Part shown: positions 1 to 14,639 of the stretch, piece after piece
How the letters are laid out: each line of letters begins with the position of its first letter
Position numbering within the stretch: the first letter of the stretch is position 1
Source of the DNA: Gavia stellata
Lineage: Eukaryota; Chordata; Aves; Gaviiformes; Gaviidae
Length of the DNA stretch: 64,000 nt
Assembly (NCBI RefSeq): GCF_030936135.1
Contig: NC_082595.1
Location: 9,302,930-9,366,929 of the forward strand
Reading direction: 5' to 3'
The notes under the pieces: model-generated
Databases searched by the model: none
The model's input: the letters and a program-made list of their open reading frames with translations, nothing else
Told to the model about the DNA's origin: nothing
Program-made: the position numbers and the translations under genes

Positions 1-3000
1 ATACTGAGGAAAGAAGGCGTTCTGCTGAACTGTTGGACTGATTTTGTGTCTAATGATTTTTCAGGCTAATGATTTTTAGTTCTGGTTTTTATCATCATCT
101 GTAGGATGTCGGAGGAAAACAAAGTCAGGTGTAAAGGACCTGACTTCGGGGTACCCTGATTTGTAATACTCTGGACTTGCATTAAGGATCACTTGTTTTG
201 GATATAGCTCGAATACAGACTGACCATCAAAAGCTCCTGAGATAAATACTGTCCCAAGAATTGCCATTGCTTCTTTGAATAAATTTTTAATTTATTTATC
301 TCAGGATAAGATTTAGTGGAGGCTCACAGGCAGTTTCAAATCCAAGTTATATATCTGCAGTGATGAGATAGCACTTCAATTGTCAAGCTACCTCTCTCGC
401 ACAGCTCCCAAATAGCACAGGTGGAGAAAAAAACACTTGAGAACTCGATGTAATCGCCACAGCTGCCCCCAGATCCTTTCAGGTCAGTATCCCCTGTCTT
501 TCTGTTCTTCCAACTGGCTCCAAACATCTTTTTGCTGCAAAATTACCAAACTGACAGGCAGATAAGCTGGAAGAGATAGGAAAACAGCTTTATTTTGGTT
601 GCATGCAATTCCAACAGCTGTCTTAAGCACTGCAGGAAATGGCAACCCATAGAGGTCTGCACATGATCATGTTGTCCTCATCATACATCATGTCATGCCA
701 CAGTCTCCACAGCAACATATTGCTTTCAAAATTTCTGGCGTATTAATTGGGGAAACACTAATCAGAGGCTTAGTCCATCTTTACCATTTCTGATGTATTT
801 TTTCATAAATAACCCTTTCCACCTGCATTGGAGATTGTTTTATTAATTTTCTAATAGGACCAGAAATGTGCAAACCAGAGGTGTACAGCACAGAAATTTG
901 CTTCAATGAGTTACATTTGTTATGCAAGATGCCACTGAAAAAACATTAAAATGTATGAAGTCATTTAACTACAGCCTACAGACATAAACAGAAATTTAAA
1001 AAAAAGAATGAAAGGAAGATACCCTGACTTATCTTTGTAGCTAATTGTGCATTTCTGCATTCTGTTTTTCTGTATGGAGTAACTGGCTTTGTATTTGTAA
1101 TGAAGAGAACAAAGGTTTATTGTATGCTCTGTAGTCAAGGGCTCTACATATTGTCCATTTTAATCCTTTACTCTTGGAGCACTAGGCTCTGTTAAAGGAC
1201 AGTAAGCATGGAACAACTTTGTTGAGGTTAGCAGAGTTAAACTGATGTGCAAATGCAGCCCTTCTGTGCTGGCAATAAAAATTAATTTCCGTTTTAAACC
1301 TGGGTTTCATGATCACCAACCAGCAACTCCACCTTGCTGTTCCCAAAGGCCGCTCCTGTCCTGCAAATGCCAAACCCGTCTCTTCTTACTCCACCTGGGC
1401 AGTACGAGCAACAGAAAATTTCTTCCTTTTCAAGCTATCCCATCATCGTTAGTCAACCGGCACCCAGAAAGGTGTAATGCATTTATAGCTGGGGCACATT
1501 CAGAGCTTGCAAAAGCATTGCCAAAGAGCAAGAGTGCACTGATACAATGCAGGCTACACTCTGACTCTCTTCTGACAGTCTCTAAGGACACTGAAAAATG
1601 AAAAGGTCTTTGTGCCTGCACCACCTCCACTTTATAAAGCGCACAATACTGCATGACATGTTACTCCCACTTTCACTTTTCACAGTGGAGCCTAATTTTT
1701 TATCCTCCTTTTTGCTAGGAACCAGTAAGGTGTTCTCTCTTAAAAAAGCATACAGACTTTGTGACTTCATTCTGTAGTTCAGAAGGGCCTAGACTGCAAC
1801 TCTTGGGCTATTACTCTGTCCAGATGTGCAATACAGTGCCTTTAAATCTGTAAAATTCCCCCTCTGCTGCTAAAGAACAAGCAAAGGTGACAAATTGTTC
1901 TAAATGATCTACACATTACAGAAAGGGTATGCTAAGTATGGCTGTGCTAATTAAACCAGAACCTTTCTTTATCACGTTTACCGCCGAATTTAGAGGACTT
2001 GAATCAGGGATTGTCCACTGCAGGGATGCACTCTACCTTGTGTGGGCACATCATATATTTGCCCCTTTTGACTAATAACTTTCATACTCATATATCGCTG
2101 TGGGGTTTGGCACTCAATTTGTGCATGGTAGAAAATACAGGGAAACTTTGGACAAAACCGTGATCTTGGAAAAAAACTTTAGGAACAGCGTTCCATCACT
2201 CTAGTTTAGCATGCTTGAGTGGGTGAATACTGAATAGTATAATCTTCGGAGAAAATGCAAAATCCATACAAAACAGGAGCAGATTTGTGACTGGTATAAA
2301 AGAATGAACAGTCCAGCAATGTGTTCTCTCATGTTCCCATGAGATATAATTTTTAACAAATGGATTCATATTTCTAGTCATCCAACAAAGTTAGTCTCTG
2401 TCTCCCCAAGCCAAAAAAAGACTAAAATACACTTACTGTAAAAGATGTCTCTCTTCAGCAAAACTTCTCAGACATCGCTGTTTAATTTGAAGGATCAAAT
2501 TAATAGTGCAATAAAATAAAAAAAAAGAGCTATCGCTAAACTAGTATTTAAGAAGTCATTTCAGGCTGCTGTTCATCTTCTGGAGAATATTGTTATTTAT
2601 TACTAATGACAAATAGTACATTCCCATCAGGATCTCTATTATATGCCTTTCTCTGGAGGATGAAGATCTGACTGCATATAATTAGTCTTCAAAATTAGCT
2701 AGAATTAACAACTGAGTTAATAAAGTAAATACTTCTTGAGGAGTTTCACTCTTGTGACATTCCCAGAAAAAACTGCACCCAGAGCATTAAATGAATACTA
2801 CTAATAATAATTAGTAACAGTGGAGACAGAACACAATGTATTATCCCAGTTTTAGTCACAAGGAATTCTAATACCAATAGCTTGGTCATAGTGTACTAAT
2901 TACAAACCATAGGGAGATGAATTGCTTTCTCTGTAATTATCCATCTACAGCAACTAGACTAGAAAACCAGCTAAACATTCAAAAATAACTAAAACAGTCA

Positions 3001-6000
3001 ATAAATAATATATTATTTATTACATCACCAGTATAGATAGACTGCTATAATTCATAAAAAGCTGTGAAGTCCATTCATTTTCTAAGATACTGATTTTAAA
3101 TTGAGCTATATTGTCAAACCACTAAATTTACATGAAACAATAGTCAATGTCCCAAAGTGGGGTTTTTAGTCAATTTAATATTATACAATGATGTTGATAC
3201 ATATTGAAGGCACAAATACATCTGGGTCCAAAATAAAAAGCTGTATAAGCTACTGTATCAGCTGTTATGTATAAACGGTAAAATGATGTTGTTCTACAAT
3301 AAGCAATGTACCTATTTATAAATTTATTCAACATATTCCTCTGAAAGTTTGTGAAAGCATGATAAGCAATGGCCTAAAATTGAAATGTTCAAGTTTTCTA
3401 AGCATAATAAATGTATTCCAATCGATTCTCACACAGGCTCTTTACAATTGTAACAATAATTTGGCAAAGCAGAGAATGCATGCTCAAATGAAAGAGCTAG
3501 TGATTTTAATATCTGTGTAGCTCAACAGCTTTTTATTTCTAATAACAGTAAATCAGCATCTTCTCTGTTTTTCCCAAGTGGAACACTCTATTTGCAGTAA
3601 GGTTACGTTGTTCAGTTAAATCTGCAGGGCAACACAAACAAAAAAATCTTATTCATGTTTCTATGACAAAATAATTACTTTAACTCTGGCAAATTCATGT
3701 AAAATGTATTTTTTTTTCTCACTATACAAAATCCTTTCCTTTCAAACAGTACTGCAAGGTAGGAAATACAAGGTAATTACCACATAACTGTATGACAGCA
3801 ATTTATTAGAAATATTACTGCTGTATTTCGACACTATATGTAGTTTCCCTGACAGGAAAATTTCCTTCCTGGGAAATAGTTATATACATATATAGACTTG
3901 TGATGAGCATGTAGAGTTGACTAAGTAGAGCAGCATTCCATTTCTTCTTCAATGGGGCGTGTTGTATTCCTCTTTAGAGACCATTGATGTAGAAATAATG
4001 CTGGAGGAGCAAGAGCTCAAAACAAACATACAGGCCAGATTTTCTCCCATCTGCCATCCTGGCCTTACGGGTCTGCTTAGTGACCTAAGGAAGGTCCATT
4101 CCAGTTCAAGGGTGGTCCTTTTAGAGGTTTAGCACTTCTGTGGGTTTCTACGCTACCCTCCACCTTTCATCATGTTCTATCAAAAAAAAAAAAAAAATTC
4201 AGGAAGAGATGAAGAGAGGAAGGCACGGCTAGGATGTTCATGAGATTCAGCAAGCTTCTGGGGTGACCTTTCCAGGCTGTTCGCAGCTCAGATGGTAGCA
4301 CCTCAAGGCTGCCCAAATATTGGGAAAAGGAGGACAGGCAGCCTGCAGCTACAAAACATGGAGGGGATGCCAAAGTAAGCTCTTCCTGTGGTACTCAAGC
4401 AAGAACAGGGCATGGAAAAAATTCTCTGCGACTTGATCTCCTTGCTTCTCATGCAGGGCTATCCAAAAATCGAGGCTTTGACCAATGTAGACACTTTGGA
4501 CTCTTTACCAGATGTAGTACACCAGAGAATGCCAAAAAAGGCAGGATTATCATAGGCAACAGCAGTACAGATTATCTCTAGCTACTTCTCTAACAGATTT
4601 CAGATCGTTTTTATTAATGTAATATTTCCTCTAGCACTGGGAAATAAGTTATTTTGTTAGGTGGCACATATGCCTTTACAGATCGTTATGTGCTAGAACT
4701 TGTCTCTCATCCAAAAGGTTTTGCCAATGTCTGTTTTATGGTATTTGGTTGGCAGCACAAGAGAAAATGACCCTCTACCAAACTGAAATACCAGTTTTAC
4801 AAACTGCTTAAGTAGCAAGTATCTTAATGGACTGGAAATGTCCGTATGTATGTGTGAGAGAAAGGAGGTTAACAAATGGATTTTCATTAAGTCCTAATTT
4901 ATGCTTTTGTAGCTCCATATTTGGAAGGGAGAAGTGAGCTATGCAAGATTTCCAGAGGCAAGAAAGACACAGGTTTTTAATACTGAAGTCTGCTCTTTCA
5001 GGATCAAAAAGAAAAACCTGTATAGAGTTCATCAAGTTTTATAAATTCACTTAGGCATCCTCAGCATTTGCGATCTATCACTATGTGGAGAGGGAGAAAA
5101 ACATTTTCCAATAACATTAATGTTACTAGACCTTTTTGGATCATGATAAGTCTACCTACTTATACCATCTGGACTGTTGCATCTTTTCTTCTTCTTCAGT
5201 TATTAAACTTACAGAGAAAGGATTTTATTTGTTAAAGCTTTGTTCCAAACAGACAAATTAGCCTAATTTATTTTGTTAAGGTAGGATAATTTAGATTTGT
5301 TACAAAAGTGAAAAAACGCAGTATCATTTATATATAAATTAACAGGGGTTCTTTTCCTAGAGATCGTATACAAAAATCAAGGTAAATAAATGCTGAATGG
5401 ATTTAACAAATATCCATACTGATATCTCAGACATTGTCACAAGTTCTTGAAACAACGTACTCTTTTCAGCAGGTCCTGAGATGACCAAAAGTTTCTTTAA
5501 AATGAAAGAAACCACATAGAGACTCACTTCCATGGGTTGGTAAATGGAAACACACCATTTAGAATGATCCAATGGTTTAACCTAAGATATCACATCTCCA
5601 AGGGTCAAAGACCGTAAGGATTACCAGTCCCTTTCCAAAAAACAGATCCAAAAGGCACTGAGATACAACCCACGCATATCAGGTTGGAACGATGCAAGAA
5701 AACCGTCCTCTTCACTTACCACCACAGTTGCGGGCTGTCATTCCCTTGGCCAAGACATAATTAAAGAGGCCATTGTAAAATAGTCACTGCAGAAATGACT
5801 GCTCTGGCATGAAAGGCTACTGCCCTTAGAGCTGCTTGTTCCCACACTTCTGTAGAAGGTTACCAGCAACCCCAGGAGAACTGGCAGGGCAGCGGGTCAG
5901 AGCTCCCCGCACCTCCCTCAGCTCAAAGACAGAGCGATTGCCATCAGCTCTGTAGCGCTTGACAGAAGAAATTCCAGCCTGCCAAGTTTTTGAAACAAAA

Positions 6001-6080
6001 TAGCAAGAAACACAACCTAAGGTATAGCAACCAAAAAGCATTATTTTTAATATCAAGGAAAAAAAAAAATCATTTCTGTG
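1..6080. other. Downstream intergenic DNA, no gene recognised
   Basis: AT-rich sequence past the 3' end of KCNK2. The open frames here are all short (under 120 codons), and none resembles a known protein. A run of 16 A at 4182-4197 is the only clear simple-sequence feature; I could not identify a retroposed gene in front of it. In mammals KCTD3 lies downstream of KCNK2, but nothing of it is seen here. Confidence 0.6.
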
Positions 6081-6095
6081 CTGGGTCATCAAGCC

Positions 6096-6101
6096 TTTAT
6101 T
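6096..6101 (-). promoter_or_regulatory. Alternative distal poly(A) signal AATAAA
   Basis: The minus strand reads agcaataaaggcttgatgac, followed about 30-40 bases on by a run of T (complement of the A run at 6059-6069). This is the usual layout of a signal with a U-rich downstream element. It would extend the KCNK2 UTR by about 150 bases. Confidence 0.4.
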
Positions 6102-6225
6102 GCTAAACCAGCTTAAATTAAAGCAGATGGCAAACTGCTATACTCTGAAACCAATGAAAGCACAAAAATCAGTTGTACAAATTATTTCTTAGCATTCCAG
6201 TTGGAGCAAGCAGGAGATTCAGAAG

Positions 6226-8090
6226 AGCTTATTTTAATTAAAAACTTTATTTTTCATTACAATTCACAGTTTATACATGGCAAGACGAACCCTCGCCATG
6301 TGGACATTCAGAACACTGTGCTGGGGAGACAAGGGTCTTTGTTTGCTTGGTGCTGTGTCATGGAACTTCCTTAGTTTTAAAAGCGTACTCTCTGTAAATG
6401 TTAACTGACTGATATTTACACTGAATTGACTGAATTTACATATTAACTTATATTTATTAGAAAACAAGCTAAGCATCCAAAAAACATTAACATTCATATC
6501 TTGCATGTTATCTAATGGTCAGAGATGCTGTAAGATTTGCCACTTGAATCATGCCCAATCAGCAAAGTCCCATTCTTCTTTAATTTACACAGAGCCTAAA
6601 TTATTCGTTAAGGCCTGTTCTATTCATTTTATGTACAGCCAGGTTACAACAGACTAATATAAGAAAAAAATGCAAAATTATCCATTCCATCCTGCATTTC
6701 TTCTGAATCGCATGGACACCTATAAGCAAAACAGAAGATACAAAATTAAAGTTAATGCGTTTTCTTAAAACCAATAAAGAAAACCCATAGTCTGGTTTAG
6801 ATCTGCTTCTCGTCAGCCTATCCTGTCTGAACAATCATCGGTATTCAGATTGTGCTATTTATCAGCTCTTCTTCATGCCTGCACTTATATTCAGAGCCAT
6901 CGCTATTTGAAATGTAGAAAGTCACAGTGATACCAGTTTCAATTGCATTCCCACGTTAGTCACAGCTCCGGCACAGGCAGCCACTGTACAGCGTGACATT
7001 CAGGAAAGCACTCCAGCAGGATTCCTGGGTAAAATATCATATGGCGTCTGGTGTGACTTGACTTAAAGAGGAAGTTAAGAATCCTTTTCATAGAGCAAAT
7101 ATCTGGCAGAAGATTTATGCTTACTAAAAATCACTGTATTTTTCTGCATTGTTTTCTGGATGTGGTTATTAGAATACAGCAATTAAAAGCCTCGCCTGCC
7201 TCTCCTCAAAATAATAATTTTTATTTGCTCTTGTCATCTACCAAATAATTTAGTGATAGATAAGCTGCAGATTTTTTTGGTACATGTGACGCAGAGAAAA
7301 AAACAACTGCTGAACACTGCTTGAAAAAATAAGACCCGAAGAGGGTCTGCAAATTCTACAAGTCAGTGTGAACAAGTATCAGCTGGACCTGAGTAAAACA
7401 AAATGCTTCTGGGGGACATGTTTGCAACTTTTGAAACTGCAGTGCCTTTAAATTTAAGAGCTAAGAACATCATTTGATGATTGTTGAGTTTTGGCATTCG
7501 TTCATGCTGGTTGGTATCTTCATGACAGACACCTTTAAAACACCATCGTCTCAAGAAAAATGAAAGCTCAAATGAAATACACTTCTCATGCAAAAAACCA
7601 AACAAATAAAAAAACCATAGAGGAACTGTAGAGGTTCTGGTTCTTCAAAAGATAAGGCACTGACAAAAATTTCTTAGGTAAAAGGCTGCATAAGAATTTC
7701 TTGCCATTTACAAATGCGTTGTAGTCCAGAAATTGTCCATTCCTAGGCTCAGTAAGGTAGACCCTGAAATTTTAAGGACTGATCCCTCAAAGCTACATTG
7801 TTACCATAAACAAGTGTGATTCATTCTTGAGGCCATATGGCACATTAGGAGAAGTGAAAAACAGTCTGGGCAGATAAAGGCAGAAGACGTTGCTTGTTCC
7901 AGCATCTTTCGATAATAGCAGTGCCATTCGTCTTTGAAGAGATGCGATGGTAACTCTGGACTGTAGTTTCTGTGGAACTCATGCACACATATAAAATGCT
8001 ATTAGCATTGATCATCGACAGGGTGGAGAGAAAAGGTATATGGCTAGTCTAAGCCAAGAGCTTCTCAAGGACTGGGATCCAAAGTCACAG
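6226..8090 (-). other. KCNK2: Probable KCNK2 3' untranslated region
   Basis: This stretch directly follows the KCNK2 stop on the minus strand and has no convincing ORF. Its far end is placed just past an AATAAA signal at 6246-6251, giving a UTR of about 1.85 kb, close to the length I expect for mammalian KCNK2 mRNAs. Other AATAAA hexamers on the minus strand occur at 7220-7225, 6453-6458 and 6096-6101, so shorter or longer forms are possible. The end point is inferred; no transcript evidence was available. Confidence 0.55.
6246..6251 (-). promoter_or_regulatory. Candidate KCNK2 poly(A) signal AATAAA
   Basis: The minus strand reads gtaatgaaaaataaagttt here, with AATAAA about 1.84 kb after the stop codon. 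It is the candidate that best fits the expected UTR length. Competing signals are listed under the 3' UTR. Confidence 0.5.
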
Positions 8091-8408
8091 CTACTTAATG
8101 TTTTCAATAACGGCTATCTCTTCTGCTGCACAGTGCGGTGTCAAACCATTCATGTAAATGCTGTCTGTCTTTGTTAGAGCTGGCAAGATGTCCTTCTCAC
8201 TGGTGAGATGGTTGACTGACAGGGTTCTCTTGCAGGGAGTCAGGTCTTGGTTGTGGTTGACGGCGAGTTCTGCGGAGAGCTTCCTTTTGATAGAGGTAGC
8301 CCGCTGGAACTTGTCATAGATCTCCACGCTCAGGCGCCTTCGAGTTTCTTTGAACTCTGCAGTGACATTGGCTGTCCACTCCGCAGCATGGGCTCTGAAT
8401 TCCCCTAC
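8091..8408 (-). CDS. KCNK2: KCNK2 (TREK-1) terminal coding exon: cytoplasmic C-terminal domain
   Basis: The last coding exon encodes 105 residues and a TAG stop (8091-8093). It starts [15 protein letters not shown] directly after a gccacag acceptor. The in-frame Met three codons upstream is in the intron and is not a start. The tail contains RRRLSVE and KRKLSAE, matching the PKA and PKG target serines (S333 and S351) described for mammalian TREK-1, and a basic amphipathic stretch that in mammals binds membrane lipid and AKAP. It ends [10 protein letters not shown], as in other vertebrate TREK-1 proteins. Relative to human it has conservative changes such as CKRTLSVNH for CRRTLSVNH and [11 protein letters not shown] for [11 protein letters not shown]. 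The exon continues without a splice donor into the 3' UTR. Confidence 0.98.
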   Translation of the reverse strand, partial: VGEFRAHAAEWTANVTAEFKETRRRLSVEIYDKFQRATSIKRKLSAELAVNHNQDLTPCKRTLSVNHLTSEKDILPALTKTDSIYMNGLTPHCAAEEIAVIENIK

Positions 8409-11400
8409 CTGTGGCAAAAATGAGGAAAAAAAGGAAGCATTACGGGGCCGAGGACTTTAGACACTGTTCGGGCTCAAGAGCCCAGCGAGAGAGCAAGACA
8501 GCTTTGGGCAGGCAAAGAGCTGCTGCTGGCACAAATTTCTCATGCTGCAGACTCACTCTTCTATTGAGAGCAATTAAACAAGGAGAAACATTGCACTAGG
8601 TAAGAGTTAACAATGATTCTAAAAACAATAAAAAAATTTTCTGCTAAATTTTCTTTAATTATAGGCAGTCAACAATATGGGGAAGCTGTAGAGCCCTGAC
8701 AGCTGCACAGTACCCAGCTGGTCAGGGGATGCTGAAATCCCAGCAATCCGGGCTGTGTTGTCTATTGTTACTAGGGTGCGGGGTTATTTATGAGCACTTC
8801 TACTGTCTCTGGAAAGATCCCTGGGAGACTTGGCAAAGAATTTTCTAAATTTAGACAGAAAAGCTTTTTTAAAAGAAAACGTCAGCTGCTTGTATTCTCT
8901 CTTTTTTCTGCTTGCTCAAATGTAGCACCGATACAGCAGCAGTTTCAGTCTGTCAGCAACATGTCTGCTTACCACCTTGACTCCACCGAAGCGACATACT
9001 AAAAAGCAGCACGAAGACAATTGCAGAGTGGGACGCCGGGAGCTGTTACCCATCACACCCAAAGGAAACGCAGCCTGCCAGTTGCCGCACACGGCGGCTG
9101 TACAATTACCGTACAGCTGGAGGGGGTATTTCCCCTGCTGTGCCCAGATCTCCAGTCAGGTTGGCTGCAAGGTGCTAGTTTCTACCATCACCACCATTTC
9201 ATGAACGTATGTATATCCCCTGATGCCCAGTCATTTCCTGTGCTCTAACTCTGTATGTCCTTATATTGACAGCCTTGGCAAAGGCTGATCCACTTTCACT
9301 AAAAACTACCATAATTTTTACCCCTTAAGACTTCTTTCCACCATTTCCCTGTTTCAGTACTAGGAAAGCTGGAGCATCCCATGAACCCAAGCTCTGTGGG
9401 TAAGGCTGAGGAGGGGGGAGGAAGGCAGCTGCTGGCACAGAATCCCAAGTTATCCTTATTTTTCCTCCGACATGGTAGACTGAGCAGCTCACCCAGATAA
9501 TAGTCTGAGGTGAACTATGGCCTTGTAATTTATATGCTATTCATATTTTTGCTCTTGTATTTCAACCAAACCTATGTTACAATATTAAATAAGTTATGTA
9601 GGTAATTTAAAAAGGCACTTTTTGAGGAGATTATTTCATTATAACTGCAAAGGAAATAGATTGTTTCTCTTTAAATCTCTGCTTTGTAGGCAGTTTAGTA
9701 GTTGGAAGGTATAGCACAGGGAAGCTAGACTGCTGATAAATATAACTCTAAAGCAAAGCATTTTCAGAAGAATTAACCCACCTAAATAAATTAGTCTAAT
9801 TGGTACTGCTCAGTCCAGAATTTCAATCATTGGCAAGCAAGCTTGGACTTGGTGAGCATAGAAATAAATAATAAATAAAGAAACCCACACAGAGAAATAT
9901 AGGGGGTAAACCATCAGAGAAAAGTGGCCACAGGCTTATTCATGCTTTGCAGTGCAGTGGAAAACAGGAATATAATGAAGGTAAAAAATAATCAGCTCAC
10001 CCAGGAGTGACAGGGTTTCAGGAAAACTTTTCCCCTCCAGAAACAAAACAAAAAGATCTCTTTACCCAGGGGTCATTTTATTACATTTGTCTCAGCTTCA
10101 GTGAATTACACAGATGACTAATGTGGACCCATTATGTATATTTTCTAAAACAAGGATTATCATCTGTAATACACAGAGGACTCGCCCAGCTGAGTGATTA
10201 TTAGTATTTAAATTGAGCAATTAGGATCAGACACACTGCACTTCAGATCTGAAAATAATGAAATCTGTAATGCTGAAACATTTCAGCTGCTACAACATTT
10301 TTATTTGTAGTAAACAAGTAATAAAAATATGATAAGCAGTATCAGTGCACACCCTGGGGCAGCTTTGTCCTCTGAAGCTTTACTAAAGGCAGGCTGCTCA
10401 GATTCTGGAGCATGCTTCTGTCCAGGGGAGCAAAGAGCAGGTATACGGGTTCCTATTTCACCCTACACATTTGTACCCCTCACCAGCTGCATAAGTATTC
10501 ACCAGATCCGTTATTTTGCTCAGGCAGACATCTTGGCATTGCATATGGTCACATTCAAGGGATGTTATTAGACTGGTGGCTTTAAAATTGTGTCTCGGCA
10601 ACATACTGGAAGCTACAAGCATCTTGAACGTTCTCCCCATACGGTTTTTAACCTTCCTTTTACAAGTAGTTTCAGTTCCCACTTCTCTCATGTTTTCCCA
10701 GCACAGAAAAAACGGCTGGTCATGCTTCTGACAAAAGCAAGTCTATGTAACCCCTAGGACAGGCTCAGAATTCCCTCGCCAGCCCACCTCACCACATGCT
10801 GGTGATGGACCTGCATTGCACAGGGCAAGCTGCTATATTTTAACTCTTGTGCACGTAAGTTATTCAGGAGAATTTTAAAATTGTAGTTGTTAGGACATCT
10901 GATTACTAAATTCCAATGAGAATCTTTTGGGAAGTAAGTTTATGCAGCCAGCTGAAGAACATCATTAACTATGCCTTTGGAGATGGGCTCATGTTCCAAT
11001 TAATGTGATGTGGAAGATGAACATGGTGGACTCAATCCTATCTTCCCACAGACCAGAGCTATGATGCTGCTTGGCACAATTTCAGTTTTATATTAAAATC
11101 ATAGAAAAAGAATGAAAAATGCAGTGCTATTGCTAAGCTTTAGTAGTAAAACAGAGGTAATTAGCACAGCATGAGAAACTAGAAGTTCAGTGCTGTGTGA
11201 ACTATGCGTGCCCCAAATTACTGCTTTCGGCCCCTAGCTTTTGTGTGAACTGAAATGCACTCAAAAATGTTATCTCTTCAGAATAAAACTCTTAATTCCA
11301 TAGCACTTATGGACTCAAGCACAAAAGGTTATAGGAAAAGAAATGTGTAGTTTTTAACTGTGAGTGTACATAAGCAACTCGCTTTTATAATTTGATCCCT

Positions 11401-14400
11401 CCTTTATCCATAGGAACATCTCTGTATATGTTCAGGTTCTTTCTGTCCTTGGGGTATGACATTTTATCATACTGCATTACAGCTCCTCTTCATCTGGGGG
11501 CTGACAGCCACAAAATGTCTCATGGAAAGTGACTGAAATGCCAGTTGCCTATGCTACTCAGAAAAAAATCTTCACATACATACCTACTGTAACAGTTTAC
11601 TTTTCTCCGGTTCTCTTGCCTCATTACAGCACACAGCTCTGTAGACTCTGCAGCTGTCATAGTTGGGGGCAATGCCACACAAGGACGAGGCCCCGTGACT
11701 AAGGTCACAGAAATTATTGACAGCTAAGGACTTTAAATAAGGCTGGATGACACAAAATATTTCAAAAGTAATAGGAAAAACATGTCACGGTGATAGCACC
11801 TGACTCAGGCATACATTAAGCAGCACTAATCTGGTGATGCTGCTTACTCCCAACCTTCAGGGAATAGAGATGCCATCAGTAAGGGGGACACAGGCCCTAG
11901 CCCAGCTCCAGGATTGACTTCCTCCACATCAAAATCCAAATTAGACTGCAATGTGTTAGACATTTCACAAGGAGTATCAACTCCAACCTATTAACATGGT
12001 ACTCTGAACATAAAAAATTAGTAACTTTATTAGGTATTTATAAAGCAATACCCCACTGCTTTATGAGTCCAGGGAATACAGGTCTCAATGACGAATTCTC
12101 AAGAAATACAGTTAATGGTAACACAACTAACTATTCCACACAGCACACTTCACCACAAAAAACTAGATACTTTTCTAGCAAATAAACAGCCAATTCCTTG
12201 CCCAGCACAGGCTGCCTGGCCTCCAGCTACCACTGCAGATGAGCCTGGATATCCCATACATTCTGCATCATATCTGACAGCCCTGTGGGGATGTCTCAAA
12301 TACCACAGGTCATCTCTAGTAGCATCTCTAAATGTCTATGTTAAAGTGTCTCTGTCTACCTGTGGTGGAAATGTCACATTTACTCTATTAGGATATAATG
12401 AGGAATAGCCTCTGAACAGTTTTGAAGTATCTACTCACTCCTGTTAAAGTCACTTTTGATTTTTGGGGGGTTTGTCTGTTTGTTTTTAACTATACATCAG
12501 AAAAATACTGCATGAACATCCTGAATGACCAAACAGTTCCCAGGCTGTGCACATACATTATCACCAATATCATTTAAAGACAGACATACTGAATTTGACA
12601 GAACTAGGAAAAAACATGGACCTCAAGTAACCATTCCTTCACTTATTCCTGCCAAAACCCATCTAAATTAATAATGACCTAAAACTGGCTCTCAGCCAAT
12701 ACCACTGGCAAGACCAAAACTCTCTATTCATTTTCATTGCCACCATGTTTTAGCTTTCTCACCGTCTAGCTGAGCTCCGTGCTTAGATAGAGGCCAACAG
12801 CAGAACCCAGAATGTAAGTATGCCCAAGGGGACGCTACTGCTAAAAGAAAAAAAAAAAATGAAGATACAGAAGCACCTGCTTCATTCTTCAGTACATTTA
12901 CTCTGATTCTTTATACTTGTCAGGAGTTTGGGGATCTTTCTGGACACTCTGCTCACAACAGATATCCAAATAATTATACAAACAAAACTGCCCACCATGC
13001 AGGAAGACCACTCATCCTATGAAGTGTGGTCTGGACAGCCCAAGCCATGTAGCCATAACCTTTACACGAGTAATCTGTACTTTGAATTAAGCCACATCTG
13101 TAGTCTAACAGAAAAAAACACAAGCCTAATTAAGGACATCTTTAAATAGATCAAAATGAATACACACTTGTCTAACTTAACTTTGCCTTAGTTTTGCTCC
13201 TCTCTCTCAGGAAGATTCTTGAAGAATCCCAACATTACAGTATAACCAGTTAATCAACTTCTACTTAGAGTGGGAAGATATCCTGCTTGGATGGAACTCA
13301 GATATATGACATGAAAGTTATGATATACTTGGGAGGAGCTAAACCACTAAGTACCAAATAAGAAAAAAAATTAACATTATATATGCTATGCAAGCAAATG
13401 AAAATATGTATTTCTAAATAATGTGTGTAGCTTTTTCTTTCACAGCTGTACTTTATGTTGTTTCCTTTGGCATATAGGGCTCATACATTTTGTGATGGCC
13501 GTGTTAGTGCAAGCCAAAAAAATGAAATAAAGAGCAAGTAGATGAGCTGGAGATATCCATCTGACTGCATCTTCGGGGGAAAAAAAAGTGGCATTCCTTA
13601 CAGATATTCTTAGCGCTCTAGATTTTCCTCAGTATATAATTTCTAACATTTATCCATAATGCATTCTCCAAAGTTTCGCAGCTTCATTTTTCCTCTCCAA
13701 TGTACTTTTTCTGTTACTTAAAAATAACACATCCAATTAACCTCTCTATGATATGCTACTTGGAGACAAAACTAGAAAGAGCATGTACATGTCACATTAT
13801 CCAGGCAGCAGAGTACAGTACATAACATTTTGTCTTAGCTTTCAAGAAGCTCATCCAACGTTTGCAGAAATTGTTCTTAAAGTCCCACTTAAAAAATGAA
13901 ATTTTAAAAAAAGTACAGAGAGGGTTGATGGGTTGAACAATGCAGCTGCTGGGTGGGTTGATTCCCTGCGTGGGTAGGAGGGTTTGTCTATCTGCCATCT
14001 CACTTCCCTGCAGTTCTGGGCAAGCACACACCACCTCTTCCCACCTGAGCTACTGCTGGCCACAAGGTTACGTTCACTACGGCGGTTGTCTATAGGCTGG
14101 AGAAGACTGGAGTGCAGAAGAGAAAAAGACAAGTTTCACAGCCATTTTTATTGGAGCCTGTACATTTCCTGTACATTGAAGGAATCTCATTTATAGCCCA
14201 ACTAAATAAATTCCCACCCAAATTATCTGACTTTTAGTATTTCTGCCATTATAGCATTATTAGTAAGTACCCAAACCCCATTGAGCTGTAATCTGTGGAC
14301 AGGTATTCAGAGAAGACTGTGTTCTACTTGTCTTTAAAGGTAAAGGAAAAAACAGTAACAAAATGCAACATAGAAGTGCCACAGGCACTAATGAGATACC

Positions 14401-14639
14401 TATGCTGAGCTTTCCCAGGTGTTTAACCACTATCTTCTATTCCTTCATTCTGTCAGGACCTCAGCTCTGTAGCAGAGAGCACTTCTACAACAGGTCTTTA
14501 AGGTACCAGACTAATTTCAAAGCGCATGGCACAAATGAAGCAGGATGTGATCTCTTTGTCGGTTCCCCTGACGGGTATACATGTCCCCCTGTTTTTGAGG
14601 CAAATATTAGAGGGGAAGAGATTCTATTGTTTTGTGAAA

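Noticed and set aside
4040..4197. Retroposed gene or SINE ending in the A16 run
   Set aside because: The bases before the A run match no gene or SINE I recognise, and no target duplication was seen.
8400..8408. In-frame Met just upstream of the last KCNK2 exon as a start codon
   Set aside because: It lies in the intron beyond a proper acceptor; the protein family continues from the M4 exon.
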